Part shown: positions 9,443-18,743 of the stretch, one piece after another | Numbering within the stretch: the stretch's first letter is position 1 | How the letters are laid out: every line of letters begins with the position of its first letter | The notes under the pieces: generated by a model | What the model saw: only the letters and a program-made list of their open reading frames with translations | The model's database searches: none | Told to the model about the DNA's origin: nothing | DNA from: Clostridiales bacterium S5-A14a | GTDB lineage: Bacteria > Bacillota > Clostridia > Peptostreptococcales > Anaerovoracaceae | Length of the DNA: 64,000 nucleotides | Reading direction: 5' to 3' | Assembly (NCBI GenBank): GCA_000758905.1 | Contig: JRNA01000010.1 | Coordinates: 52,326 to 116,325, forward strand | Position numbers and translations under genes: made by a program

Positions 9443-12400
9443 TTAACTGTTTTTGCCTTGTTTCTTCCTGCGTTGCAGATATATTAATCCTAAACCTGCT
9501 GCTACAGCCATTATTGGCCATGCGTAGTCGAGATCGTTATCACCTGTGCCAGGTGCCTTTGGATTACCTTTGCCATTCGGATGTCCTGGTTCTCCCGGCT
9601 TTCCTGGCTTTTCAGGTTTCTCAGGTTTTTCAGGTTTTTCAGGCTTAGTATTTGTAATAGTAAAGCCCTCTGACTGATTGCCTTTTATTTCGGATTTATA
9701 TCCTTCAACACTCACTTCAGATACCTTATACTCATTAGAGTTTCCATCTCCATCTGTCGCAGGCAAATCCTTAAATTTTCCTGACCAGCCGTTTTCTTTG
9801 TTTAGTTCTAATGTTTTGTCAGTTTCTACACCATTTTTAATTAGTTTAACAGTTATGCTTTCTGGGCGATCCTCATCCTTATCGCCTACCCATTTTTTCG
9901 TAACTGGGATGTCTATGTAACGTAATTTGTAGTTCTTTAAAATGTATGGTTTCTTTGATGTGCCTTCACCTTGTATTCCTGTTGGTGATATCAGTTTTGC
10001 TTTACCATTCTTAAATTTAACTTTAATTGTCTGAGTAAATCTTGCGTAGCCGCTCGGAGCTTTCGTTTCTTTTACTTCAATAGTATCTCCAGGCTTAATA
10101 TTTATCACATAAAAGAGTCCATCTTTTGTGGTTTTATTAATCACCTTATTTTTGTCTTTATCAGTATATTCGAATACAGCTCCAGCTAAAGGGTCACCAT
10201 TTTCGTCAACCTTTTTAATGACAAAATATGGACTTTCTTTTATTGTAGCAAAAGCACCGTATCTTTGGGTGTAGGCATCTGCGATACCTACAGTTTCAGT
10301 CTCTTTACCATTTGCAATCATTTTAACTTTATTACGTATAGCTGATACCTTGTTTAAATCCTTTGGATTCATATTTAAATTTGTAGAATATGTAAACTTA
10401 TATGAGTAAGAAGTTCCATCATCTGGGATTTTAAAGGTTAATTTGCGACTATCATCATCATAGCTTATATTTACGCCCGAAGAAGGAGTGGAAGAACCTC
10501 GATGCACATCAACTTTTTTCCATTCGCTGTAGTTACCATCTTTATCAAGTTTATTTGATCGCTTAACTTCAAAATTATCCAGTTTAATATCACCATTGTC
10601 ATCAATAGGAAGAGCAAGGTTATTATTTATCTCATCTTCAAATACTATATTTCCGAGCCCTTTTACACCCAATGGTTGATATGTGAAGCTCCACATAATA
10701 TTTGTATCTTTAACTTCCTCTTTTGTAATATTCTCTTTTAGTAAAGGCTTTTTATTAATTGATTCGTAAGCATTCGCGTTTGCCATGTTTATTTTATTTA
10801 CTGTCAAACTTACATTGTTGTTGAAAATTATATTCGGACCCCATTCCTTTGATTCCTTGATATATTTTTCCAATGCCTCATTCTTTACCTTTGCTTTAAT
10901 TACGATTACGTAAGGTTTATTGTTATATTTACTAAACTTCCATGACTTATTATTTTTATCGAAAGTTACATTTGCTTCTTTCGGAGTAATTTTTTTGATT
11001 ACCTGAGCCTGGCCCAAATCAGATAATTGTGACGGATCAGCTTCATAAATATAATAATAAACATCACCTTTGTCATTAATCGGTACAAGTTCGAGATCTT
11101 TTGACAGTTCATCAGTTAACAGGTTATCAGTGACTGTCAGTTCATCAAATGTAAAATTCTTGGTATCGTCATCTTTTAGACTGAGTTTTTCAATATATTC
11201 TGCAAAGTTCATCCCCTGAGGATTCACATCTATACGGAACATAATTGTCTTATCCTGATAGTTGAAAGCACTGCCAGAACCGTCTCCTACGGTGCTAATA
11301 TTTAGATAATTTTTGCTCGTGGAGTCGCCAGGATTTTCTTCTTTGAGAGGTTTGTTAATTTCCTTAAAATCAGTATTCCTCGAAATTAATTCTTTGTTTA
11401 GCAAATTTAGCTGAAGTCGTTGAGATGCCTGATCAAACAAGGTCTTAAACGTATTACCCTTACCGATAGCAAGAACTGCGGTATTATCATATGTTTTTTC
11501 CCCTGCTGTAATGTCCTTAAGAGATCCTATTATGTCTTGAGCTCTCGTCTTTAATGTAAATTCGTATCTCTTTATTTCATTAAATCCACTGATTTTTACA
11601 ATTTGCCCGACTTTATTGTTATTATCGTCTGTAAGAACAAAAACTTCCTCTTTTAGCTTATTTTGAGGCGCATGGGTTCCGCCAACCGCAGTTTCTTCCG
11701 GTTTCTGCCCATCTGTTTTCTTCGGGTCAGTTATTAACTCCAATGAGCCCTTTACGTATGCCTGATTAAAGTTAAATCGTGTAGTTTCCTTTTTATCTTG
11801 ATTATCTCCTATCAATGTCTTGAAAACTTCTTTCGGAATTTTATCAGGATCAGGGTTATTTAAATTAGCCTTATCCTCTTTGAATTTGTCTTCAGATCCC
11901 CAATAGAAGGCTTCATAGACATAGCGGTCATCTGAAGGAAATACTTTCCCGAAATCTACGATTATCTTCCAAGGCATTATTCCCACATTAATATCGTTTC
12001 TATCTTTTGCGTCTCGTTCGCCTGCTTCTTTTTTGATGCTACTTGTAGCAGAAAATACAGGCGGATCTACCGTAATTATTCCTAAATCATGGCAGGTATG
12101 AATCTCTGCCTCATTTTTAAGAGGGCCAACATCATCATCTTTGTTAAAATAAAGTTTTACTGTTATTCGATACTCTCCCTCTAGCTTACTTATAAAAAAC
12201 CAGTGGTTATCAACAGGGTGGTATCCATCATCTTTATCTTTATTATTCTTTATAATATCGCTAGGATTACCTTGCCAGTCACGCCCTAATTCATAGATTT
12301 CAATACCTTTGTCATTAGGAAGATTAGTAGGGCATTTACCATTACCAGCTGGAAATTGAGGTATACTATTAGGGTTATCATTCTTTTTATTCTTGATAGC

Positions 12401-13939
12401 CTCTTTTTTAACCTCTTCCCAAGCATCTTTATCAGTCTTTCGGTGTTCGTAAGTTAAATCAATTCTATAGGGTTGCTTTTGTCCTTCGAGTTGACCACTC
12501 AGTATATCACCTATCCATGCTGGGCCGTAATTTTCATATGGGGCTCCAGCAACAATAGTCCAAATCATCTGCTTTACTGGTTCTTTTTTTTCTTCATCCT
12601 TAATAATGTTGATTTTTTCGAGAGTCTTTGTAATTTTTAATGGGTTATGGACCGGAACTTCCGTTTCGGCTATTTTGTTGGTATCTGCAGCTATTTTTAG
12701 ATTGGCTTTATTTTTTACCGTTGCTTTGATATTTTTTATTTTTTTGTCTGACACTTCCGTTTGGAATGTTATTTTTGCTGATTGACTGTCAAATTCCTTT
12801 GGAAATACATATGTGATGGTGTTATTTTCAATTTTGAGATTAGGATCACTATCCTTAACTTTATTTCCATTTATAGTAAAAGAACCATCCTTATAATCCC
12901 CTACTTCACTCAAATCATCAGTGAAGGTTTCTCCCGCGAGATTAGGGTTAGTGTCTGCGACCTTCCTTATGTTGCATTCCCATGTAATAGATTCATGTGT
13001 ATTAAAATCATCAATTTTTCCAGACTTTGTAAAGTTATAGTAGGTGTTATCTTCAAGATCGGGAAGTTTATATTCTTTATCTAATATTTTTAGGACACGA
13101 TCCTTAGAGTCTGGAGTACCTGGAGGGTTTTCAGAGTCAATCATGAATTTTCCAGTAAATTGAACTGTAATATCTCTTCGCGTATCGCTTTCGTATGTAA
13201 AATCACCATAATAATCTTCTGGATCTGATTTAAATTGCATTTGAGCATTTAATGCATCACCCTTTTTAAGGACTCTAATGTTACCAACTAGTTTGTGATT
13301 GTCAGGATGGTTCTGTGCAACTATTCGTACTGGTATAAAATTATTGCCATCATAAGGCTTGAAATGATCTCCCAAGGAAAAGTTTGCAAAATCACCTTCG
13401 TTAATTTGTTGCGCTATATTATTTATTCCCTGTGCCACAGGTGTATTTATTTTATCATCTTTAATAATCGGAAAACTAAAGGTTACTGTGATTTCAAAAG
13501 GCTGTTTTGGCTTTAAAACTCTCAGATCAGGATTTTCCTTGCTATCACTACTATAAAGCGTTTTGTCATTTTGAGTAACAGTATATTTTATTGTATTCTT
13601 TATAAGCTTAGCCTTATCAACTCCTACATATTTTTCGGTTTCGAGTTCCGCCTCTTTTTGATTAGCCTTCTCTTCTTGGGGTGGGTCACTCATCAAAATA
13701 GGCTGTCCTAATGGATTTTCTGCATTGATTAAATTAGCGGGATCTGCCGGATCGGTTTGATCATCCGCATTAGCTTCACTTTCAGAGCTGTTTTGTGCGT
13801 CTTCGCTGGTTTCAACAACAGCATTATTTTCATTGCTGGCATCTTCACCTGCGACTGGTGACATTATGATGCCTGATATGCACATCATCAGTGCAAGGAT
13901 AATTACACAGATGCGTGACATCTTGGTTTTACTCTTCAA
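9443..13939 (-). CDS. Large cell-wall-anchored adhesin with SpaA/Cna-B domains
   Basis: A 1498-residue exported protein. The N-terminus has lysines, a hydrophobic stretch (VIILALMMCISGIIMSP) and a likely signal-peptidase site after PVAG. A Glu/Asp/Asn-rich linker follows, then a long array of beta-rich adhesin modules. Near the C-terminus are a SpaA-like domain (FVIKKVDENGDPLAGAVFEY ending KETKAPSGYARF, about 1240-1325) and a Cna-B domain (VTKKWVGDKDEDRPESITV, about 1340-1430). PEK repeats form a wall spacer. The sorting signal APGTGD at about 1462 is followed by a hydrophobic helix and a basic tail. The start is TTG, preceded by a near-perfect AAAGGAGG. In this family such domains make intramolecular isopeptide bonds, and sortase links the protein to peptidoglycan or pili. 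No sortase gene is in the window. The ligand is unknown. Confidence 0.88.
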   Translation of the reverse strand: MKSKTKMSRICVIILALMMCISGIIMSPVAGEDASNENNAVVETSEDAQNSSESEANADDQTDPADPANLINAENPLGQPILMSDPPQEEKANQKEAELETEKYVGVDKAKLIKNTIKYTVTQNDKTLYSSDSKENPDLRVLKPKQPFEITVTFSFPIIKDDKINTPVAQGINNIAQQINEGDFANFSLGDHFKPYDGNNFIPVRIVAQNHPDNHKLVGNIRVLKKGDALNAQMQFKSDPEDYYGDFTYESDTRRDITVQFTGKFMIDSENPPGTPDSKDRVLKILDKEYKLPDLEDNTYYNFTKSGKIDDFNTHESITWECNIRKVADTNPNLAGETFTDDLSEVGDYKDGSFTINGNKVKDSDPNLKIENNTITYVFPKEFDSQSAKITFQTEVSDKKIKNIKATVKNKANLKIAADTNKIAETEVPVHNPLKITKTLEKINIIKDEEKKEPVKQMIWTIVAGAPYENYGPAWIGDILSGQLEGQKQPYRIDLTYEHRKTDKDAWEEVKKEAIKNKKNDNPNSIPQFPAGNGKCPTNLPNDKGIEIYELGRDWQGNPSDIIKNNKDKDDGYHPVDNHWFFISKLEGEYRITVKLYFNKDDDVGPLKNEAEIHTCHDLGIITVDPPVFSATSSIKKEAGERDAKDRNDINVGIMPWKIIVDFGKVFPSDDRYVYEAFYWGSEDKFKEDKANLNNPDPDKIPKEVFKTLIGDNQDKKETTRFNFNQAYVKGSLELITDPKKTDGQKPEETAVGGTHAPQNKLKEEVFVLTDDNNNKVGQIVKISGFNEIKRYEFTLKTRAQDIIGSLKDITAGEKTYDNTAVLAIGKGNTFKTLFDQASQRLQLNLLNKELISRNTDFKEINKPLKEENPGDSTSKNYLNISTVGDGSGSAFNYQDKTIMFRIDVNPQGMNFAEYIEKLSLKDDDTKNFTFDELTVTDNLLTDELSKDLELVPINDKGDVYYYIYEADPSQLSDLGQAQVIKKITPKEANVTFDKNNKSWKFSKYNNKPYVIVIKAKVKNEALEKYIKESKEWGPNIIFNNNVSLTVNKINMANANAYESINKKPLLKENITKEEVKDTNIMWSFTYQPLGVKGLGNIVFEDEINNNLALPIDDNGDIKLDNFEVKRSNKLDKDGNYSEWKKVDVHRGSSTPSSGVNISYDDDSRKLTFKIPDDGTSYSYKFTYSTNLNMNPKDLNKVSAIRNKVKMIANGKETETVGIADAYTQRYGAFATIKESPYFVIKKVDENGDPLAGAVFEYTDKDKNKVINKTTKDGLFYVINIKPGDTIEVKETKAPSGYARFTQTIKVKFKNGKAKLISPTGIQGEGTSKKPYILKNYKLRYIDIPVTKKWVGDKDEDRPESITVKLIKNGVETDKTLELNKENGWSGKFKDLPATDGDGNSNEYKVSEVSVEGYKSEIKGNQSEGFTITNTKPEKPEKPEKPEKPGKPGEPGHPNGKGNPKAPGTGDNDLDYAWPIMAVAAGLGLIYLQRRKKQGKNS

Positions 13940-13983
13940 AGCAACCTCCTTTGGTACATATTTGAATATGAATAGTTAAATAT

Positions 13984-14021
13984 AAAAAAAGACGACATAC
14001 GAAGTTATTCCGCTTGTCGTC
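13984..14021 (-). terminator. Intrinsic terminator of the tRNA cluster
   Basis: GACGACA (13991-13997) pairs with TGTCGTC (14015-14021), followed on the minus strand by seven T residues. It lies directly after tRNA-Cys and just upstream of the adhesin ribosome site. Confidence 0.85.
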
Positions 14022-14027
14022 ATAAAA

Positions 14028-14102
<75 letters not shown>

Positions 14103-14131
14103 ATAAGAAGTCTCAAAAAAGACTTCAAAAT

Positions 14132-14206
14132 TGGCTAGGGTAGCAGGATTCGAACCTGCGCATGATGGAATCAGAATCCATTGCCTTACCGCTTGGCGAT
14201 ACCCCA
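14132..14206 (-). tRNA. tRNA-Gln (CTG)
   Basis: The minus strand begins TGGGGTATCGCCAAGC, the hallmark of glutamine tRNAs. The anticodon stem ATGGA/TCCAT encloses TTCTGAT, giving anticodon CTG. The T-arm carries TTCGAAT, and the discriminator G is followed by encoded CCA. Confidence 0.93.
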
Positions 14207-14209
14207 ACG

Positions 14210-14286
14210 TGGGGTGGATAGTGGGATTCGAACCCACGTATACAGGAGCCACAACCCTGTGTCTTAACCACTTGACGATACCCACC
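14210..14286 (-). tRNA. tRNA-His (GTG)
   Basis: The minus strand acceptor GTGGGTA pairs with TATCCAC. The extra 5' G at position -1 faces discriminator C73, the identity element of histidine tRNA. The anticodon loop TTGTGGC gives GTG. CCA is encoded. Confidence 0.95.
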
Positions 14287-14325
14287 ACAGATTCCTGACG
14301 GAATCAATATGAAATTTTAAAAACT

Positions 14326-14402
14326 TGGCGACCTGGAACGGGCTCGAACCGTCGACCTCCAGCGTGACAGGCTGGCATTCTAACCAACTGAACTACCAGG
14401 CC
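14326..14402 (-). tRNA. tRNA-Asp (GTC)
   Basis: The minus strand acceptor GGCCTGG pairs with CCAGGTC. The anticodon stem CCAGC/GCTGG holds loop CTGTCAC, anticodon GTC. Discriminator G, encoded CCA. Confidence 0.95.
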
Positions 14403-14418
14403 AGATACTAATTTTATA

Positions 14419-14494
14419 TGGTGGGCGCAATAGGGCTCGAACCTATGACCCCCTGCTTGTAAGGCAGGTGCTCTCCCAGCTGAGCTATGCGCCC
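14419..14494 (-). tRNA. tRNA-Val (TAC)
   Basis: The minus strand acceptor GGGCGCA pairs with TGCGCCC. The anticodon stem CCTGC/GCAGG holds loop CTTACAA, anticodon TAC. Discriminator A, encoded CCA. Confidence 0.95.
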
Positions 14495-14499
14495 TTATG

Positions 14500-14576
14500 T
14501 GGTAGCGGCGAGTGGACTCGAACCACCGACCTTCCGGGTATGAACCGGACGCTCTAGCCAACTAAGCTACACCGCC
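14500..14576 (-). tRNA. tRNA-Met (CAT), elongator type
   Basis: The minus strand begins GGCGGTGTAGCTTAG, like the Bacillus elongator methionine tRNA. The anticodon loop is TTCATAC (CAT). The anticodon stem TCCGG/CCGGA lacks the three G-C pairs of initiator tRNA, and position 1 pairs with 72, so it is not the initiator. CCA is encoded. First gene of the cluster. Confidence 0.9.
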
Positions 14577-14589
14577 ACATCCCATCTAT

Positions 14590-14617
14590 ATTTTAGCATA
14601 TCCCATTGAATTTTCAA
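14590..14617 (-). promoter_or_regulatory. Predicted proximal promoter of the tRNA cluster
   Basis: On the minus strand TTGAAA (14612-14617), 16 bases, then TAAAAT (14590-14595) with an extended TGC before the -10. It ends 14 bases upstream of tRNA-Met. Confidence 0.7.
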
Positions 14618-14666
14618 CAGAAATTTCAAAAGGAAAACAAGTTTTTAGAAAATCATTGCATTCACT

Positions 14667-14695
14667 ATAATATCAAAATACGATATCTCTGTCAA
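14667..14695 (-). promoter_or_regulatory. Predicted distal promoter of the tRNA cluster
   Basis: On the minus strand a perfect TTGACA (14690-14695), 17 bases, then TATTAT (14667-14672). It lies about 90 bases upstream of tRNA-Met. The rest of 14577-14887 contains no gene: only the two promoters and the terminator of the next adhesin. Confidence 0.7.
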
Positions 14696-14780
14696 CCAGT
14701 TTTTTATTCTTAATTCCCGAAAAATTTTTCTGATTTCCTTAGATTCCACCTAGATGTTTTTGTTTCCATCGACTTCACAA

Positions 14781-14826
14781 CAAAATACCGGAGCATATCT
14801 CGTGTTTTGTGACATACCCCGGCATT
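14781..14826 (-). terminator. Intrinsic terminator of the VaFE-repeat adhesin gene
   Basis: AATACCGG (14784-14791) pairs with CCGGCATT (14819-14826), and the stem extends inward through several G-T pairs to about 16 bp. On the minus strand it is followed by a T-rich TATTTTGTTG tract, 60 bases after the stop codon. Confidence 0.7.
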
Positions 14827-14887
14827 TTCTATTTACTTATCTATCATTTTGACCGTTCTTTTCAGTTTATACTCATAATCCTCAAAC

Positions 14888-17800
14888 TCACCTAAATTTT
14901 CTATACTTTATCGCTATCACTGCAATTGTAGCCATGGCTAGCCCCAGAGTATAAAAAATTGTCTTTGCGTCGTCCCCTGTTTTAGTCAGTTCTTTTTTGA
15001 TAATCCTAACGCTCTGTCCCTCGTCGCTGATATCCTTGTGCGAGCCTATCAGCCTTCCATCTTGATAGACCTCCTCAAAGACTACCATTGTTTTGTTGCC
15101 TAAGCCGCTGCCATTGAATTTGAAGACCAGTTCCTTTTCACCATCCTTGCTATCTGCTGTAAACGTCAGGCTCTTAGTTACCTCTTTTCCATCTACGATG
15201 AGTGGCTTGGATGTTGATTTATCCATGAGAACGCCCTTTATCGTGTACTCTTTTCCGACAATTAAATCCCTATACGAAACTCTGTCCACGATGGTTATTT
15301 CTTTGTTTTCAAGAATCTCTTTCTTGCCAGCATCTGTTGAAGCTTTCGTGCCGATCTGTGGATTTACAACTCTTACGGTTTGCCCCTCGTCCTCAATATC
15401 CTTATGCTCGGCGACAAGCTTGGCAGGTTTCCCCTCATCATCTGTGCTGTAAACCTCCTCAAAGCATACGAGGCTTGCTCCATTGAGTTTTCCTGCATTC
15501 AATGCGAAATCCAGTTTCACTGAACCGCTTTCTTTTTCGGGCGAAAATTCACGTTCGGCTTCTGCTATGGTTTCGCCTGTTTTCCTGTTAATTACTCTAC
15601 CCTTCACAAAATATTTTGCTCCGACGAGCAGATTTTCGTAGCCAATTTCATCAGTGAGGTTTATATCCTCAAAGGCGTGCATTTCCTTTTCACCTGAGTC
15701 TTTTTCTGTAAGTTTCGTGCCAATTTTCGGTATATAAATGCTCTGTTCTTCGTCATCTATTTCTGAGTGTGTCGCGATTTTTATTTTATCATTATACATA
15801 TCTTCAAAGACGACTATAGTTTTCCCTGCTAGTGCCGTTGAATTTAGCGTGAATTCCAGTTCTATCTTACCGTTTTTAGTTTCTGCAATGAATTCTTTGT
15901 TCGCAGTTGCTTCTTTTCCATCATCAAGTATCGGCTTGCCTGTTTGCTTATCTATGAGTTTTCCCGAAACCCTGTATTTTGTTCCTACAATCAGATTCCT
16001 ATAGGTTACGCTGTCAACAATTGTCTGTTTTTTGCCGGCAAGCATGTCCTTCTTGGCGTCGATTTTATCTGTCGCCTTGGTCTTGATAGTCGGGATTACG
16101 ACAGTTTCATCCATGTTATTTTCATCTTTATGCACAGCAACAAGGGTTTTGTCAGTCCTGTCTAATCTATGGAGTTCCGTCAGCACAACAAGGCGCTTAT
16201 TCTTCAGTTTTGTAGCGTCAAAGGTAAATTTCAGTTTTTCTTCGCCGGAATAATTTGATGGAGTAAATTCTTTGTAGTCTTCCGCTATGACATTGTCGAT
16301 GTTATCCTTGTCAACGAGTTTTGCCTTGATGGCATATGGTGAGCCCTTCATAACTTTCTTATATTCAAATTTATCTACGACGGTTACCCTGTCCTCTGGC
16401 ATGCCTTCTTTGACGCCTGTGTCAAAGGTAGCTACCGTCTTTATTTCAGGTATAGGCTCATTAAAAACTTCCGGTTTCTGAAGTTCTTCAGTTTCCTTTA
16501 CATTGAAATGGTAATCCTTTTCAAGTGGCAAATATCCTTTCGGTGTTCTGAGTTCCTTGATATAATATTTCCCCTTAGGAAGGCCCTTGAATGTATGTCC
16601 ATTTTTATTGCTTGTCCACTCTTCTATTTTTTCGTTTTTATCGTTAAACAAGGCGAGCACCGCGCCTTCTACATATACAACCTTGCCGATCTCATCAAAT
16701 GATGTCTTCCTTACGTTAATCGTTATTGGCTTTTCTGGAACGTCAGCTAAATAGTCAAAATATGCTATATTCGGGCCCTTTATCTTAGCGTCGACCTTTA
16801 TTTTGTCTTTGTTTTTATTATATCCTGAGGGTGCTTCCAACTCCTCAATCATGTAGATGCCTGGTGCAAGTTTAACCAGCTCGCCCGTACCGTTTTCGTT
16901 GGTAATAATTGTTCCAACAAGTATGTCCATTAGCTGTAGTGGATCATAAAAGTAAACATTAAATTTTGCGCCCGCAAAGCTTCCATATCCCTGAGGATTT
17001 TCCTTCCCTGTTTCAGAATCTTTCTTCTTGATTTTGATATTCACTTTTTGAATTTTTTCTACATCTGTCACATCTTTCATTTCTATTACATCGCTCGCAT
17101 TGCTATTTGCTTTAACATGCTGCAAAGAAATAATCCCCTCTGTTCTCAGAAAGCCCTTCGGCTCTTTTGTTTCTTCAAAGGTATAGGTTCCGTGCAAACC
17201 TACTGGCCTAGAATTTTCGTCCTTGAACAGTTCGTCGCCACCTATTTTGTAGCTATCGTTAAATTTAATTTGTCCGTCACTGTCAGTCCTAAACTTCCAG
17301 GTTCTGAAGGCCTTTGCGGATCCAACCTGGTCTTTGCTCAAAAAATTCTTGTAATACTTTACTGTGTATTCGGCGCCCTCAAGGCTGAGTTTGCTATTTG
17401 GCATCTCCTCTGATTTTTTTATAATCTTCAGCTGCAGTGGATCAAATAAAGGCTCGTCAGATACGTCAAGCACAGTAGTTTCGCCCGCTCTTACGCTTAT
17501 AGTATAAACCGTATTATCCAGTTTATATCCCTTAGGTGCTTCTGTTTCCTTTACGTAATACGTGCCCTCGTTGAGTTCAATTGTATTGCTATTACCGCTT
17601 GAATTTGTCGTTAAGCTTCCTTGATAGCCGGTTAATGAGCTACTGGAATACACTCCGTATTTTGCGCCCCCAAGACTGTACTGCTCAGGGCATAGGTCGG
17701 TGAGGTGTTCGTTATTCTTCGTTATCTTCTTCAGTTTGGCATATCCTGTAGCGAAATTGTAGTTTATACAAAATATCGGTTGTCCGTTTGGTGTCGATAT

Positions 17801-18397
17801 ATCGCTGCAATATGTTTCAGCCGTAAATTTGCTATAGTTTCTATTCGCATAATCCACGGCATCGCTATATACCTTTGTCACCGTCTTTGAATCCCCTCTT
17901 GATATGTCAAATCGATCAAGTCTATAGGCTACGCTCCCCTTGTAACAAGGCTTATTGGATAGAAAATGCCAAACAAAATATTTTGCTGCGAAGATTGCTG
18001 TGTCTCCGCTGGCTTCACTGAGATTATGTATGTAGTACAAAGCTGCTCCCATCTTCTTTTCGTCATCACTTGAAATCCCTGTAGAATAGACAGTTTTATT
18101 GCCCATTGATGGCGCGAGCATAAGTGGACTCATGCAATATGCTTCCATAAATCCAGACGCAGAGTAAACGGCTACAACATTATTAGCATTTAATTTTATC
18201 CATTTGTCCCCCAAAAAACTTTGGCCATATGACCAATAGTCAAATGATTTCATCCATCTCGTCCTTGTAAGTGTACTGCTCCTCGTGTCTGCGCTTACCT
18301 CCTTTGGAACTAGCATGCTGGGGACGAGCATGCCTATGGCCATTATAAGCGTTAGAATAATCGTGCAAATTTTGTTAACTTTTTCTTTTTGGATCAT
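14888..18397 (-). CDS. Cell-wall-anchored adhesin with SpaA domains and VaFE repeats
   Basis: A 1169-residue exported protein. A signal peptide (about 1-36) precedes a domain resembling the N-terminal thioester-type head of VaFE adhesins (Cys in FMEAYCMSP; helix AAKYFVWHFLS). Four SpaA-like modules follow (ends KETEAPKGYKL, EETKEPKGFL, EELEAPSGYN, KELRTPKGYLP), about residues 230-645. Then come four roughly 120-residue VaFE repeats with signatures LVVLTE, IVVFEDM, LVCFEEV and MVVFEEV. The end is a sorting signal LTKTGD (about 1137), a hydrophobic helix and a basic tail. The ATG has GAGGAGG about 11 bases upstream. The repeats likely form a rigid isopeptide-linked stalk presenting the head outside the cell. 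Ligand and cognate sortase are not visible here. Confidence 0.88.
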   Translation of the reverse strand: MIQKEKVNKICTIILTLIMAIGMLVPSMLVPKEVSADTRSSTLTRTRWMKSFDYWSYGQSFLGDKWIKLNANNVVAVYSASGFMEAYCMSPLMLAPSMGNKTVYSTGISSDDEKKMGAALYYIHNLSEASGDTAIFAAKYFVWHFLSNKPCYKGSVAYRLDRFDISRGDSKTVTKVYSDAVDYANRNYSKFTAETYCSDISTPNGQPIFCINYNFATGYAKLKKITKNNEHLTDLCPEQYSLGGAKYGVYSSSSLTGYQGSLTTNSSGNSNTIELNEGTYYVKETEAPKGYKLDNTVYTISVRAGETTVLDVSDEPLFDPLQLKIIKKSEEMPNSKLSLEGAEYTVKYYKNFLSKDQVGSAKAFRTWKFRTDSDGQIKFNDSYKIGGDELFKDENSRPVGLHGTYTFEETKEPKGFLRTEGIISLQHVKANSNASDVIEMKDVTDVEKIQKVNIKIKKKDSETGKENPQGYGSFAGAKFNVYFYDPLQLMDILVGTIITNENGTGELVKLAPGIYMIEELEAPSGYNKNKDKIKVDAKIKGPNIAYFDYLADVPEKPITINVRKTSFDEIGKVVYVEGAVLALFNDKNEKIEEWTSNKNGHTFKGLPKGKYYIKELRTPKGYLPLEKDYHFNVKETEELQKPEVFNEPIPEIKTVATFDTGVKEGMPEDRVTVVDKFEYKKVMKGSPYAIKAKLVDKDNIDNVIAEDYKEFTPSNYSGEEKLKFTFDATKLKNKRLVVLTELHRLDRTDKTLVAVHKDENNMDETVVIPTIKTKATDKIDAKKDMLAGKKQTIVDSVTYRNLIVGTKYRVSGKLIDKQTGKPILDDGKEATANKEFIAETKNGKIELEFTLNSTALAGKTIVVFEDMYNDKIKIATHSEIDDEEQSIYIPKIGTKLTEKDSGEKEMHAFEDINLTDEIGYENLLVGAKYFVKGRVINRKTGETIAEAEREFSPEKESGSVKLDFALNAGKLNGASLVCFEEVYSTDDEGKPAKLVAEHKDIEDEGQTVRVVNPQIGTKASTDAGKKEILENKEITIVDRVSYRDLIVGKEYTIKGVLMDKSTSKPLIVDGKEVTKSLTFTADSKDGEKELVFKFNGSGLGNKTMVVFEEVYQDGRLIGSHKDISDEGQSVRIIKKELTKTGDDAKTIFYTLGLAMATIAVIAIKYRKFR

Positions 18398-18707
18398 TTT
18401 TCATCTTTCCTCCTCAAAACGTTGCAATCAAGCTACTTTGGTTGAAACTGTACTACCAAGTATCGGTGTCAACGTATCTAATCATGGCAATTGCATTAGA
18501 TTTTCTGCCAAATTAAAAACCACCTTAATCGGTGGTCTCTTTGTAATAATAACTTACAGTTTTTCCCATATACTGTAAATGCTCGATTTGCGAAATTGTT
18601 GATTTTTGTAACAAAATTGTCGAATATTAATCTATTAGTTCTTCCTCATATGTTTTCAGTTTCTGTTAGTCTATTGCTTCCTCTCACTCATAAGTTTTAA
18701 ATTTCTG
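18398..18707 (-). other. Noncoding spacer between the VaFE adhesin and the 153-residue gene
   Basis: No open frame with a ribosome site is visible. From right to left it holds two extra copies of the 3' end of the neighbouring gene (18622-18701), a terminator (18513-18538) and about 115 bases of presumed adhesin leader. That leader includes a perfect TTGACA on the minus strand near 18470 without a convincing -10. Confidence 0.5.
18513..18538 (-). terminator. Intrinsic terminator after the 153-residue gene
   Basis: ACCACC (18519-18524) and GGTGGT (18531-18536) form a 6-bp stem with a 6-base loop. On the minus strand it reads GGTGGTTTTTAATTT, giving a T tract. Confidence 0.65.
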
Positions 18708-18743
18708 TTAGTCTATTGCTCCATCTTCCTCATTTTTTAGTTT
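18622..18743. repeat. Three-copy tandem repeat of about 42 bp covering a gene 3' end
   Basis: TTTCTGTTAGTCTATTGCT occurs exactly at 18660-18678 and again at 18702-18720, 42 bases apart, with similar flanks (TTCCTC, AGTTTT). A third, degenerate copy starts near 18622 (TCTATTAGTTCTTCCTCAT). The rightmost copy contains the last codons and the stop of the 153-residue gene. Confidence 0.8.

Noticed and set aside
9600..9660. Nine-base TTTTTCAGG repeats as a separate element
   Set aside because: They encode the PEK wall-spanning repeats of the adhesin and need no other explanation.
18622..18743. Tandem repeats as a possible CRISPR array
   Set aside because: Units are about 42 bp without spacers and overlap a coding end; no cas genes are present.
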